From Streptomyces olivaceoviridis (GTDB lineage Bacteria > Actinomycetota > Actinomycetes > Streptomycetales > Streptomycetaceae), in contig NZ_BMUI01000009.1 of the NCBI RefSeq assembly GCF_014650115.1, positions 238,444-302,443 of the forward strand: a DNA stretch of 64,000 nucleotides. The letters run 5' to 3'. The position numbers and the translations under genes are program-made. Shown here in pieces: positions 16,250 to 24,198 of the stretch. A model generated the notes under the pieces. The model did not search any database. It had not been told where the DNA came from and worked only from the letters and a program-made list of their open reading frames with translations. Each line of letters starts with the position of its first letter. Position 1 is the stretch's first letter.

Positions 16250-17638
16250 TCAGCCCGGCCGCACCACACTGTGGACGGGCGCCGCGATGCCGGAGACCGG
16301 TTCCTCGCGGACGTACGCGCCCGGCCTGGGCGCGTGGATCATCATGCCGTCGCCGGTGCAGAGTCCGACGTGGCCGGCATCGTCGTGGAAGAAGACGAGG
16401 TCGCCGGGACGGGCATCGGCCGGCGCGACCGGGGTGCCGGAGTCGGCCTGCTCGCGCGCGGTACGCGGGAGGGTGACGCCCGCGGACTTCCAGGCCGCCT
16501 GGGTGAGGCCCGCGCAGTCGTAGGAGCCGGGGCCTGCGGCGCCCCACACGCAGGGCTTCCCGACCTGGGCCCGGGCGAAGGCGATGGCCTTCCTGGCCTT
16601 GGTCGCGTAGGTGCCGGACGGTGTGGCGGCGGGCGCTGGGGCGGCGTCTGGGGCCGGGATGGCTTGGGCCGGGGTGGCGGACGGCACGGTGCTGGACGGT
16701 ACGGCGGTGGTGGCCGTGGTGGCAGCCGCAGGGGTGGCAGGCACGGCGGGGGAAGGCGCAGCCGTAGAAGCCGTGCTGGTGGAAGCCGTGCTGGTGGAAG
16801 GCGCGGCAGTGGTCTGTGCCGTCCGCTGGGACAGCAGCACGCGCGCGTGGGCGAGCTTTTTCTGCACGGTCGCCTTGGCCGCCTTCGGACCGTTCACGGC
16901 CACTTCCGCCTGACGGGCCGCGGGCGGAGCGGGGATGGTGTGCGGCGCGGGCGGGGTGGCGGCCATGTCCAGGGCGGACGGGGTGGCGACCGTGCGCGGA
17001 GTGGGCACGGCGACGCCTGTGTCCGGTACGGGTGCGGGAATGGCCGTATCCCCGGCAGGGCGCGCCATGAGGGTGTCCCCGGCGGGCGACGTCATGGCCG
17101 CGCCCCGGGCGCCGATCGTTCCGCGCTGGGCCGGGATCACGGCCCGCTGTCCGGCGAGGCCCCGGTGCTGGGCGCGGCGGGCGACCTCGTCCCGGAGCCG
17201 CTGGAGGCTGTCAGCGGGTCGTCGTGAGGCCGCGGCCGACTCGACCCGCTCGCCTCCCTCGGCGCCCCGATCGGCTCGCCCGGTGCCCCGGTCGGGACCT
17301 CCGACCCCCCGATCGACCAGCGCAGCGCCCCGATCCACCAGTCCAGCCCCCCGATCGGCTCGCCCGGCCCCCCGGCCGCCCCGGCCCCCGTTCCTTCCCG
17401 CGGTCGTCGTCTCCGTCGCTGATTCGGCTCGGCGGTAGAAGTCCTCGATCTTGCGTTCGATCTCCTCCTGGCTCGGTCGGCCCGGGTCGGGCGAGGGGGC
17501 GGCCCCGGCCGTCTGGGGGAGCACGGCCACGGAGGTGAGTGCGGCGGTGGCGAGGGCGGGGGTGCGGACGTCCGCTCCCTGGGTTCCGCCGGGACGCGGC
17601 TGGGTTCCGCCGGGGCGCGGCTTGCGGTGCGACGCCAA
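16250..17638 (-). CDS. Secreted NlpC/P60 endopeptidase under a ydaO-type riboswitch
   Basis: A 462-residue protein. It starts at TTG 17638 (SHRKPRP after the first residues) with GGAAGGAG nine bases upstream. A signal-like Ala/Thr-rich segment leads to a short helix (EEIERKIEDFYRRAESATET). A low-complexity stretch of tandem (G/A)xxDRG units (DNA about 17270-17400) and an Ala/Pro/Thr/Ser-rich linker (STSTASTSTASTAAPSPAV) follow. The C-terminal NlpC/P60 domain has YDCAGLTQAAWKSAGV (catalytic Cys), DDAGHVGLCTGDG (His) and MIHAPRPG. It hydrolyses peptidoglycan peptides outside the cell. The c-di-AMP riboswitch upstream links it to osmotic or dormancy-related wall remodelling, as known for rpf-type genes in this genus. 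Confidence 0.87.
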   Translation of the reverse strand: MASHRKPRPGGTQPRPGGTQGADVRTPALATAALTSVAVLPQTAGAAPSPDPGRPSQEEIERKIEDFYRRAESATETTTAGRNGGRGGRGAGRADRGAGLVDRGAALVDRGVGGPDRGTGRADRGAEGGERVESAAASRRPADSLQRLRDEVARRAQHRGLAGQRAVIPAQRGTIGARGAAMTSPAGDTLMARPAGDTAIPAPVPDTGVAVPTPRTVATPSALDMAATPPAPHTIPAPPAARQAEVAVNGPKAAKATVQKKLAHARVLLSQRTAQTTAAPSTSTASTSTASTAAPSPAVPATPAAATTATTAVPSSTVPSATPAQAIPAPDAAPAPAATPSGTYATKARKAIAFARAQVGKPCVWGAAGPGSYDCAGLTQAAWKSAGVTLPRTAREQADSGTPVAPADARPGDLVFFHDDAGHVGLCTGDGMMIHAPRPGAYVREEPVSGIAAPVHSVVRPG

Positions 17639-17654
17639 GGGAGGCGACTCCTTC

Positions 17655-17868
17655 CGTACTGCCGCCTGCCGGGGTCGGCGGTGGGGGTACCCAGCCTTGG
17701 TCAGGGGTCCGGGAGGGTCCGGGCGGTGCTCGGAAGGGTTGCCCTACGGCGTCGTCCCGGGCGGGATTCGGCCGATTCACCCCAGGATCGGCGGGTCCCC
17801 GGCTCCGGGCACCGTGCGGGGCGCGCCGGATTCGGCGGAGGCCGCACGGCCCGGCGACGTTCGCCGGA
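17655..17868 (-). promoter_or_regulatory. ydaO/yuaA-type riboswitch (cyclic di-AMP)
   Basis: On the minus strand the leader carries the conserved blocks of the ydaO class in order: CCGCCGAATCCGG, GGAGCCGGGGACCCG, GGGGTGAATCGGCCGAAT, GGGCAACCCTTCCGAGC, and then a CCAAGGCTGGGTACC segment near the expression platform. It ends about 20 bases before the NlpC ribosome site. The class binds c-di-AMP and usually turns wall-hydrolase genes off at high ligand. The assignment is by motif recognition; a covariance-model search (Rfam RF00379) would settle it. Confidence 0.85.
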
Positions 17869-17891
17869 GGGGGGTCGTGCGGCCTGACGGA

Positions 17892-17921
17892 AACCTAGCC
17901 AACTCGTGTGTCTTCTGTGAA
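17892..17921 (-). promoter_or_regulatory. Promoter of the riboswitch-NlpC transcript
   Basis: Minus-strand TTCACA (17916-17921), an 18-bp spacer and TAGGTT (17892-17897) form a recognisable vegetative promoter. It would start RNA about 17885, just before the riboswitch aptamer. Confidence 0.55.
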
Positions 17922-18088
17922 GGTTGGTGCGCGGTTTGTCCGATACATTTCCGTGACCTTCTCTCCGGGCGTGCAGAGGTTCACGTTCGTGTGACCAGGC
18001 GCTTCCGATGTGTGAGCGATGGGTCCGTCCGGCCGACACGAAGATCAACTCGCGCCCGGAGCCGCCATGTTCCGGGGACCGCGACTGG

Positions 18089-18111
18089 TTGTCGGTGGGG
18101 CGCCCTAGACT
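18089..18111 (+). promoter_or_regulatory. PafBC/RecA-NDp-type DNA-damage promoter of pcrA
   Basis: TTGTCGGTG (18089-18097), exactly eight bases, then TAGACT (18106-18111). This fits the published mycobacterial damage-promoter consensus tTGTCRgtg-N8-TAnnnT at every defined position. The -10 box ends nine bases before the pcrA ATG. The same signature occurs twice more at the SWIM/MoxR locus. The match is seen; damage control is inference. Confidence 0.75.
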
Positions 18112-18120
18112 CGTAGAGCG

Positions 18121-20601
18121 ATGAGCAGCCTCTTTGACGACAGCTTCCTGGCGGACCTCCAGACCCCTCGCGGGCACGAGGAGGAACCACCGCCGCCGCC
18201 CGAGGACGATCACGCTCCGGAGCCGCTTCCGGACGATCTGTTCGGCGGGAAGTTCGACGTGCCACCGGACCGGGACGCCTACTACCGCGACGGCGCCCCG
18301 CGCCCCGCCCTCGACGCGGCGGCGCTGCTGGAGGGGCTGAACGAGAACCAGCGCGCCGCGGTCGTGCACGCGGACTCCCCGCTGCTCATCGTCGCCGGCG
18401 CCGGCTCCGGCAAGACCCGCGTGCTGACCCACCGCATCGCCTACCTGCTCGCCGAGCGGAACGTCCACCCGGGCCAGATCCTCGCGATCACCTTCACCAA
18501 CAAGGCCGCGGGCGAGATGAAGGAGCGCGTCGAGCAGCTCGTCGGCCCCCGCGCGAACGCGATGTGGGTGATGACCTTCCACAGCGCGTGTGTGCGCATC
18601 CTGCGGCGCGAGAGCAAGAAGCTCGGCTTCACCTCGTCGTTCTCGATCTACGACGCCGCCGACAGCAAGCGCCTGATGGCCCTGGTCTGCCGCGACCTGG
18701 AGCTCGACCCCAAGCGCTTCCCGCCGAAGTCCTTCAGCGCCAAGATCAGCAACCTGAAGAACGAGCTGATCGACGAGGAGGACTTCGCCGCCCAGGCCAC
18801 CGACGGCTTCGAGAAGACCCTGGCGCAGGCCTACGCCCTGTACCAGTCGCGGCTGCGCGAGGCGAACGCGCTGGACTTCGACGACCTGATCATGACGACG
18901 GTCAACCTGCTGCGCGCCTTCCCGGACGTCGCCGAGCACTACCGCCGCCGCTTCCGGCACGTCCTGGTGGACGAGTACCAGGACACCAACCACGCCCAGT
19001 ACGCGCTCGTGCGGGAACTCGTCGGCACCGGCGAACACGATGAGGACACCCCGCCCGGCGAGTACGACATCCCGCCCGCCGAACTCTGCGTCGTGGGCGA
19101 CGCCGACCAGTCGATCTACGCCTTCCGGGGTGCGACGATCCGCAACATCCTCCAGTTCGAGGAGGACTACCCGAACGCGACGACGATCCTGCTGGAGCAG
19201 AACTACCGCTCCACGCAGACCATCCTGTCCGCCGCCAACGCGGTCATCGAGCGCAACGAGTCCCGCCGCCCGAAGAACCTGTGGACCAACGCCGGTCAGG
19301 GTGCCCGGATCGTCGGGTACGTCGCCGACACCGAGCACGACGAGGCCCAGTTCGTCGCCGAGGAGATAGACCGCCTGGTCGACGCGGGCCACGCGCGCGC
19401 GGGAGACGTCGCCGTCTTCTACCGCACCAACGCCCAGTCCCGTGTCTTCGAAGAGATCTTCATCCGCGTCGGCCTGCCCTACAAGGTCGTCGGCGGTGTC
19501 CGCTTCTACGAGCGCAAGGAGGTCCGGGACGTCCTCGCCTACCTGCGTGTCCTCGCCAACCCCGAGGACTCGGTGCCGCTGCGCCGCATCCTCAACGTGC
19601 CCAAGCGGGGCATCGGCGAGCGTGCGGAGGCGATGGTCGACGCCCTCGCCCAGCGCGAGAAGATCAGTTTCCCGCAGGCCCTGAAGCGGGTGGACGAGGC
19701 GTACGGCATGGCCGCGCGCTCCACCAACGCGGTCAAGCGGTTCAACACGCTGATGGAGGACCTGCGGACGATCGTCGAGTCCGGCGCCGGACCGGCCACC
19801 GTGCTGGAGGCCGTCCTCGAACGCACCGGTTACCTGGCCGAGTTGCAGGCATCCACCGACCCGCAGGACGAGACCCGGATCGAGAACCTCCAGGAACTCG
19901 CGGCCGTGGCCCTGGAGTTCGAGCAGGAGCGGGGCGAGGGCGAGCAGGGGACCCTGGCCGACTTCCTGGAGCAGGTCGCCCTGGTCGCCGACTCCGACCA
20001 GATCCCGGACGAGGAGGACGGCGACGGCGTCATCACGCTGATGACCCTGCACACCGCCAAGGGTCTGGAGTTCCCGGTCGTGTTCCTGACCGGCATGGAG
20101 GACGGCGTCTTCCCGCACATGCGTGCCCTCGGCGAGATCAAGGAGCTGGAGGAGGAGCGGCGCCTGGCGTACGTCGGCATCACGCGCGCGCGGGAGCGGC
20201 TCTACCTCACGCGGTCGGCGCTGCGCAGCGCCTGGGGCCAGCCGTCGTACAACCCGCCCTCCCGCTTCCTGGAGGAGATCCCGCCCGCCCACGTGGAGTG
20301 GAAGCGGACCGGGGCGGCGGCGCCCATGGCCTCCGGGCCGGCGTCCGGGATCGCGGCCTCGCTGTCCTCGACCCGTTCCCGCTCCTCGGCATCGGGCGCG
20401 TCCGGGTTCGCCACGCGGCGCACGTCGGAGAAGCCGGTGGTCGCGCTGACCGTCGGGGACCGGGTCACCCACGACCAGTTCGGGCTCGGCACGGTCGTCG
20501 CCGTGAAGGGGACGGGCGCGAACGCGGAGGCGACGATCGACTTCGGCGACGCCAAGCCGAAGCGGCTGCTGCTGCGGTACGCGCCGGTGGAGAGGCTGTA
20601 A
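18121..20601 (+). CDS. pcrA: ATP-dependent DNA helicase PcrA/UvrD
   Basis: An 826-residue superfamily 1A helicase that unwinds DNA 3'-5' in excision repair and in removing stalled polymerase or RecA. Motifs appear in order: LNENQRAAVVHADSPLLIVA with the Walker A AGAGSGKTRVL, TFTNKAAGEMKERV (Ia), LVDEYQDTNHAQYALV (II), VVGDADQSIYAFRGA (III), EQNYRSTQTIL (IV), MTLHTAKGLEFPVVFLTGME (V) and RRLAYVGITRARERLYL (VI). The C terminus (VGDRVTHDQFGLGTVVAVKG) is the Tudor-like RNA-polymerase-binding domain typical of PcrA. An acidic, Pro-rich N-terminal ~60 residues precede the core. The ATG lies right behind a DNA-damage-type promoter. A bidirectional terminator follows. Confidence 0.96.
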   Translation: MSSLFDDSFLADLQTPRGHEEEPPPPPEDDHAPEPLPDDLFGGKFDVPPDRDAYYRDGAPRPALDAAALLEGLNENQRAAVVHADSPLLIVAGAGSGKTRVLTHRIAYLLAERNVHPGQILAITFTNKAAGEMKERVEQLVGPRANAMWVMTFHSACVRILRRESKKLGFTSSFSIYDAADSKRLMALVCRDLELDPKRFPPKSFSAKISNLKNELIDEEDFAAQATDGFEKTLAQAYALYQSRLREANALDFDDLIMTTVNLLRAFPDVAEHYRRRFRHVLVDEYQDTNHAQYALVRELVGTGEHDEDTPPGEYDIPPAELCVVGDADQSIYAFRGATIRNILQFEEDYPNATTILLEQNYRSTQTILSAANAVIERNESRRPKNLWTNAGQGARIVGYVADTEHDEAQFVAEEIDRLVDAGHARAGDVAVFYRTNAQSRVFEEIFIRVGLPYKVVGGVRFYERKEVRDVLAYLRVLANPEDSVPLRRILNVPKRGIGERAEAMVDALAQREKISFPQALKRVDEAYGMAARSTNAVKRFNTLMEDLRTIVESGAGPATVLEAVLERTGYLAELQASTDPQDETRIENLQELAAVALEFEQERGEGEQGTLADFLEQVALVADSDQIPDEEDGDGVITLMTLHTAKGLEFPVVFLTGMEDGVFPHMRALGEIKELEEERRLAYVGITRARERLYLTRSALRSAWGQPSYNPPSRFLEEIPPAHVEWKRTGAAAPMASGPASGIAASLSSTRSRSSASGASGFATRRTSEKPVVALTVGDRVTHDQFGLGTVVAVKGTGANAEATIDFGDAKPKRLLLRYAPVERL

Positions 20602-20610
20602 CAGGAGGAA

Positions 20611-20634
20611 GGGCCCCGCTGGGGAGCGGGGCCC
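20611..20634. terminator. Bidirectional terminator between pcrA and the M23 gene
   Basis: GGGCCCCGCT and AGCGGGGCCC form a perfect 10-bp stem around GGGG, nine bases after the pcrA stop and 21 bases past the convergent peptidase gene. A poly-U tract is absent, as is usual in this GC-rich background. Confidence 0.8.
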
Positions 20635-20655
20635 TGGTGTCTGCGCGGGATGTGT

Positions 20656-22188
20656 CTACGTGGGATCCAGCCCGTGGCTCCGCAGCCACGGCAGCGGGTC
20701 CATGGCCGCCCCGCCCGCCGGCCGTACCTCGAAATGCAGGTGCGGACCGGTGGAGTTGCCGGAGTTGCCGGAGTGGCCGATCGGCTCGCCGGCCTTGACG
20801 GTCGTGCCGGAGGCGACGCTGTAGCTGGAGAGGTGGCAGTACCAGGTCTCCGTGCCGTCCTTCGCCGTCACGATCATCATGTTGCCGTAGGCGCTGTTCC
20901 ACTTGGTGGTGACGGTGCCGTCGGTGGCGGCCATCACCGTGGTGCCGTAGGAGACCGGGAAGTCGATGCCGGTGTGCACCGACATCCAGTTGATGCCCGC
21001 CTGGCCGAAGTAGGCGCTGAGTCCGTGCTGCGCGACCGGCAGCGCGAACTTGGGCCGCAGCCGCTCCTTGAGCGCGGCCTCCGCGGCAGCCTTCTTCTTC
21101 TCCAGCTCCTGCTGCGCCTTGAGGTCGATCCGCTCCTGGGTACGGCTCGCCCGGTCGGCGAAGTCGTCGGCGCCCGCGGAGAGCGTCTTGAGCTGGCTGT
21201 CCAGTTTGCTGTTGGCGACGGACGGCTTGACGGGCTGCGCGTCCGAGGCGGTGGTGGCGGTGTCCTTGGAGTCGTCGGTCAGTGCGCCGACGGAGGCGGC
21301 GGCGATCCCGGCCACCCCCATCACACAGGCCGACGGCACGGCGACGGTCAGCAGCGCGGAGCGCTTGGCGGGCGTACGGCGCCGGGAGCGCGCCCCGCCG
21401 CGCGAGCCCGCGGGGGTCGTCGGCGCCGGGGTGACCTCTTCCTGGTCGTCCAGCAGACCGCTCACGGCGGGCAGTTCGCCGGTGGAGTCCGACTCGCCCT
21501 CGGCGGCGGGCTGTTCGTCGAAGGCGGTGCCCTCGTACGGCACCTGCTCGAAGGCCGCGGTCGCCTGCGGATCACCCGCCTGCTCGAACGCGGACTGCGG
21601 GTCGCCGACCGCCTGGAAGGTCGCGGTGGCCTGCTGATCGAACGGTTCGCCACCCGGCTCGGACTGCGCCGGCACGCTCTGCCCCGCGGAGTTCCATTGC
21701 GTGGCGTCGTACGCGCCCGTGTCGAAGGTCTGGGTACCCCACTCCCACTGCTGGGTGGGGTCGGCGGCGCCGGACGGGTCCGGCTGCGACCAGGCGCTGG
21801 CGTCCCACTGGCCGCTGACGTCGTTCCCGGTGGGCTGTGCGGGGACGGTCCAGGCGGTGCTGTCGTAGACGCCGGAATCGTAGGCGGCGTAGTGCTGCGC
21901 CGCGTACGGGTCGTAGGCCGGGGTCTGGGCGGTGCCGGTCTGCCAGTGCGTGGTGTCGTACGCGCCGGTGGCCTGCTCGCCGCCTGGGAGGCTGCCGAAG
22001 AGCGGGTCGGTGTGGAAGGCCGTGGTGCTTGCGGAGCCACCGGTAAAACCGGTGGCGTCGTAACCGCCGTACGTGGTGAGGTCGTCGTAGGGGGCTTCCT
22101 GCGCCCCGTACGGCACGTAGTGTGCGGTGGAGGCGTCGGAAGCCGGGGCCGGGGTGGTCATGGTCCCCGACGGGTGACGGTCGTTCAC
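20656..22188 (-). CDS. Membrane-anchored M23 (LytM-type) peptidase with repetitive cytoplasmic N terminus
   Basis: A 510-residue protein. Residues 1-215 are a Tyr/Asp/Thr/Gln-rich, loosely repeated region (APYDDLTTYGGYDATGF, GAYDTTHWQTG, GVYDSTAWTVP, GAYDATQWNS). A basic stretch (SRGGARSRRRTPAKR) then precedes one membrane helix (SALLTVAVPSACVMGVAGIA). Outside, a coiled coil (RTQERIDLKAQQELEKKKAA) leads to the M23 domain: HTGIDFPVSYGT with the zinc His and Asp, WYCHLSSYSV, and GPHLHFEVRP. All zinc ligands are present, so it is probably an active peptidoglycan endopeptidase. The GTG at 22188 follows AGAGAAG; a start at 22302 has no support. Confidence 0.88.
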   Translation of the reverse strand: MNDRHPSGTMTTPAPASDASTAHYVPYGAQEAPYDDLTTYGGYDATGFTGGSASTTAFHTDPLFGSLPGGEQATGAYDTTHWQTGTAQTPAYDPYAAQHYAAYDSGVYDSTAWTVPAQPTGNDVSGQWDASAWSQPDPSGAADPTQQWEWGTQTFDTGAYDATQWNSAGQSVPAQSEPGGEPFDQQATATFQAVGDPQSAFEQAGDPQATAAFEQVPYEGTAFDEQPAAEGESDSTGELPAVSGLLDDQEEVTPAPTTPAGSRGGARSRRRTPAKRSALLTVAVPSACVMGVAGIAAASVGALTDDSKDTATTASDAQPVKPSVANSKLDSQLKTLSAGADDFADRASRTQERIDLKAQQELEKKKAAAEAALKERLRPKFALPVAQHGLSAYFGQAGINWMSVHTGIDFPVSYGTTVMAATDGTVTTKWNSAYGNMMIVTAKDGTETWYCHLSSYSVASGTTVKAGEPIGHSGNSGNSTGPHLHFEVRPAGGAAMDPLPWLRSHGLDPT

Positions 22189-22498
22189 CAACTTCTCTTT
22201 CGCCTCGACAACAGGGGCTGCCAGAGCAGTGCGGCGACTGTACCCGGCGGTACCTGGGCGCGACAATCTTCGGCCTGTTTCGCGTGGGCCGGAAACGGGC
22301 ATTCGGCCGTGTTTCGGGGCTCCAGGACCCGACCTTGGCCTTGCGTTCGAAGAATGTTCGATGTCGAGCGGTGAGGTGTGGGCTGTGAACCGGTGGTGAA
22401 TCGGTGGTGCGTCGGCTGTGCGTCGGGCGGTCTGTCGGCTGTGTGTCGGGGGGTCCGTCGGCTCTGCGGGGGTTCCGCGCTCCGGTCGCGGCCGGGTC
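22189..22498. repeat. Intergenic region with degenerate GTCGGCTGTG repeats
   Basis: The 310-bp gap between two minus-strand genes. Positions about 22379-22470 hold imperfect direct repeats around GTCGGCTGTG/GTCGGTCGGCT. The remainder should contain the promoter of the M23 gene, but I cannot name a clear -10/-35 pair. No ORF is supported. Confidence 0.5.
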
Positions 22499-23350
22499 TC
22501 AGGCCACCGTCAGGCCGCCGGCGGCCCGGTCCTCCGGGTGCGGGACGTCCAGGGCCTCGCGTATCCCGGCCGCCACGGCGGGATGCACGGGCAGGGCGAG
22601 ATGGCCGATGCCGGTCACCCGGACGTTCTGCGCGTCCAGGTCCGGGTGCTCCAGGCGGGCCGACTCCAGGGGAACCACCAGGGAGTCCAGGTCGCTCCAG
22701 AAGCTCACGAAGCGGGTCCGGCAGCCGGGGGCGGGCCGGGCCAGCTCCTCGATCACCGCGGAGCCGGGCCGCATCTGCCGCACGATCGGGTGCGCGTCCG
22801 CCAGCGGCGCCACCCGGGTCCCCGAGTGCGGGGTGCCGAGGGTGACCAGCGTGCGTACCCGCAGGTCACCGCCCAGGCACTGGGTGTAGTAGCGCGCTAT
22901 CAGGCCCCCGAGGCTGTGCCCGACGATGTCGACCCGGGCACTGCCGGTGCGCTCGCAGATCTCCTCGATGTGCCGGCCGAGCAGCTCGGCCGCGATGCGA
23001 ATGTCGCAGGTCAGCGGCGAGTAGTTGAGTGACTCCACCCGGTGTCTGCCGTGCTGGGCGAGGGTGCGGCGGAGCAGGACGAACACCGAACGGTTGTCGA
23101 TGAAGCCGTGCAGCAGGACGACCGGTGTCGCGGGGTGGACCGGCAGCCGGGTGGCGCCGTCCGTGGCGGGCAGGGCGCCGGAGCGCCGCTCCTGGATCAG
23201 GCCGGTCGGGTACAGCAGGAGGTGGCCCGCCAGGATCGCCGCCTCCAGGGCTGTCGCCCGCAGCAGCGTCATGGACAGTCCGGCCAGTCTGTCGGGCCAC
23301 AGGCGGCGGCAGAGCGGGAGGAAGAGCGGCAAAACCCCGGTGACCTTCAT
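22499..23350 (-). CDS. Lipase-like alpha/beta hydrolase, probably exported
   Basis: A 283-residue hydrolase. The start ATG at 23350 follows GGAGGTGCCC, a strong site. The N terminus (MKVTGVLPLFLPLCRRLWP and a hydrophobic segment TALEAAILAGHLLLYPTGLI) suggests membrane insertion or export. The catalytic core shows TPVVLLHGFIDNRSVF (oxyanion loop), VDIVGHSLGGLIARYY (nucleophile Ser), an Asp in SFWSDLDSLVVPL and a terminal His in VTGIGHLALPVHPAV. This order is typical of triacylglycerol lipases/acyltransferases of the LipA-like family. The substrate is not determinable. It diverges from icmB. Confidence 0.83.
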   Translation of the reverse strand: MKVTGVLPLFLPLCRRLWPDRLAGLSMTLLRATALEAAILAGHLLLYPTGLIQERRSGALPATDGATRLPVHPATPVVLLHGFIDNRSVFVLLRRTLAQHGRHRVESLNYSPLTCDIRIAAELLGRHIEEICERTGSARVDIVGHSLGGLIARYYTQCLGGDLRVRTLVTLGTPHSGTRVAPLADAHPIVRQMRPGSAVIEELARPAPGCRTRFVSFWSDLDSLVVPLESARLEHPDLDAQNVRVTGIGHLALPVHPAVAAGIREALDVPHPEDRAAGGLTVA

Positions 23351-23571
23351 GGGCACCTCCTGTCGGCACGCCGGGGGACGGCTCGACCCCCGTGTGCCCT
23401 CATGTCCCACCATGTGATTTCCCCCTCGCCGCGCACCGTAAAACTGCCGCTTGCGGGATGCTGGAGATAACGTTCGTTCACTTCGCGACGGTGGCGGAAC
23501 GCGCCAAAAGTGCGGTACTTGTCGATACGGACGGAAGCGATCGCTTCCGTGGTCGCTTGATGGAGGCAGTG

Positions 23572-23994
23572 ATGGGTGTGGCAGCCGGTCCGATCCGCGT
23601 GGTGGTCGCCAAGCCGGGGCTCGACGGCCACGATCGTGGGGCCAAGGTCATCGCGCGGGCCCTGCGCGACGCCGGTATGGAGGTCATCTACACCGGGCTC
23701 CACCAGACGCCGGAACAGATCGTCGACACCGCCATCCAGGAGGACGCCGACGCGATCGGCCTGTCCATCCTCTCCGGCGCCCACAACACGCTGTTCGCCG
23801 CGGTCATCGACCTGCTCAAGGAGCGCGAGGCCGAGGACATCCTCGTCTTCGGCGGCGGCATCATCCCGGAGGAGGACATCCCGCCGCTGAAGGAGAAGGG
23901 CGTGGCGGAGATCTTCACCCCCGGGGCGACGACCGCGTCGATCGTGGAGTGGGTCCGCGAGAACGTCCGCCAGCCGGCGGCGTCGGGGGGCTGA
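23572..23994 (+). CDS. icmB: Isobutyryl-CoA mutase small subunit, B12-binding
   Basis: A 140-residue cobalamin-binding protein matching the small subunit of isobutyryl-CoA mutase as I remember it from Streptomyces. The B12 signature DxHxxG is present as KPGLDGHDRGAKV (base-off ligand His20), with SILSGAH and the GGG loop FGGGIIP. It would pair with the large catalytic subunit IcmA, which is not in this window, to interconvert isobutyryl-CoA and n-butyryl-CoA, feeding butyrate units to polyketide synthesis. The ATG at 23572 has GGAGG five bases upstream; an in-frame ATG four codons earlier lacks that. A related methylmalonyl-CoA mutase accessory domain is the only alternative. Confidence 0.87.
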   Translation: MGVAAGPIRVVVAKPGLDGHDRGAKVIARALRDAGMEVIYTGLHQTPEQIVDTAIQEDADAIGLSILSGAHNTLFAAVIDLLKEREAEDILVFGGGIIPEEDIPPLKEKGVAEIFTPGATTASIVEWVRENVRQPAASGG

Positions 23995-24198
23995 CGGCCG
24001 CCTCCGGCGGTTGCGCGGCTCTTCCGGGTCGCCGATCCGGTCCCGGCGGTCGGCCTGCTCCCGCCGGGCAGGGGCTCTCCTCGGGCCGTCACACGGCTGC
24101 TCGCGCCCCGCTCCGCGGTTGCCCTCGGCCGGTACGCGGTTGCCCCGCGTCGAGCCGTTACGTGGCTGCCCCCGGCGGCCAGGTGGTTCTTTCGTGGG

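Noticed and set aside
17701..20472. A 923-codon minus-strand frame opposite pcrA
   Set aside because: Composition (Val/Leu/Asp/Gly repeats such as GVGDV) is typical of antisense GC-rich frames, and pcrA motifs on the plus strand are complete.
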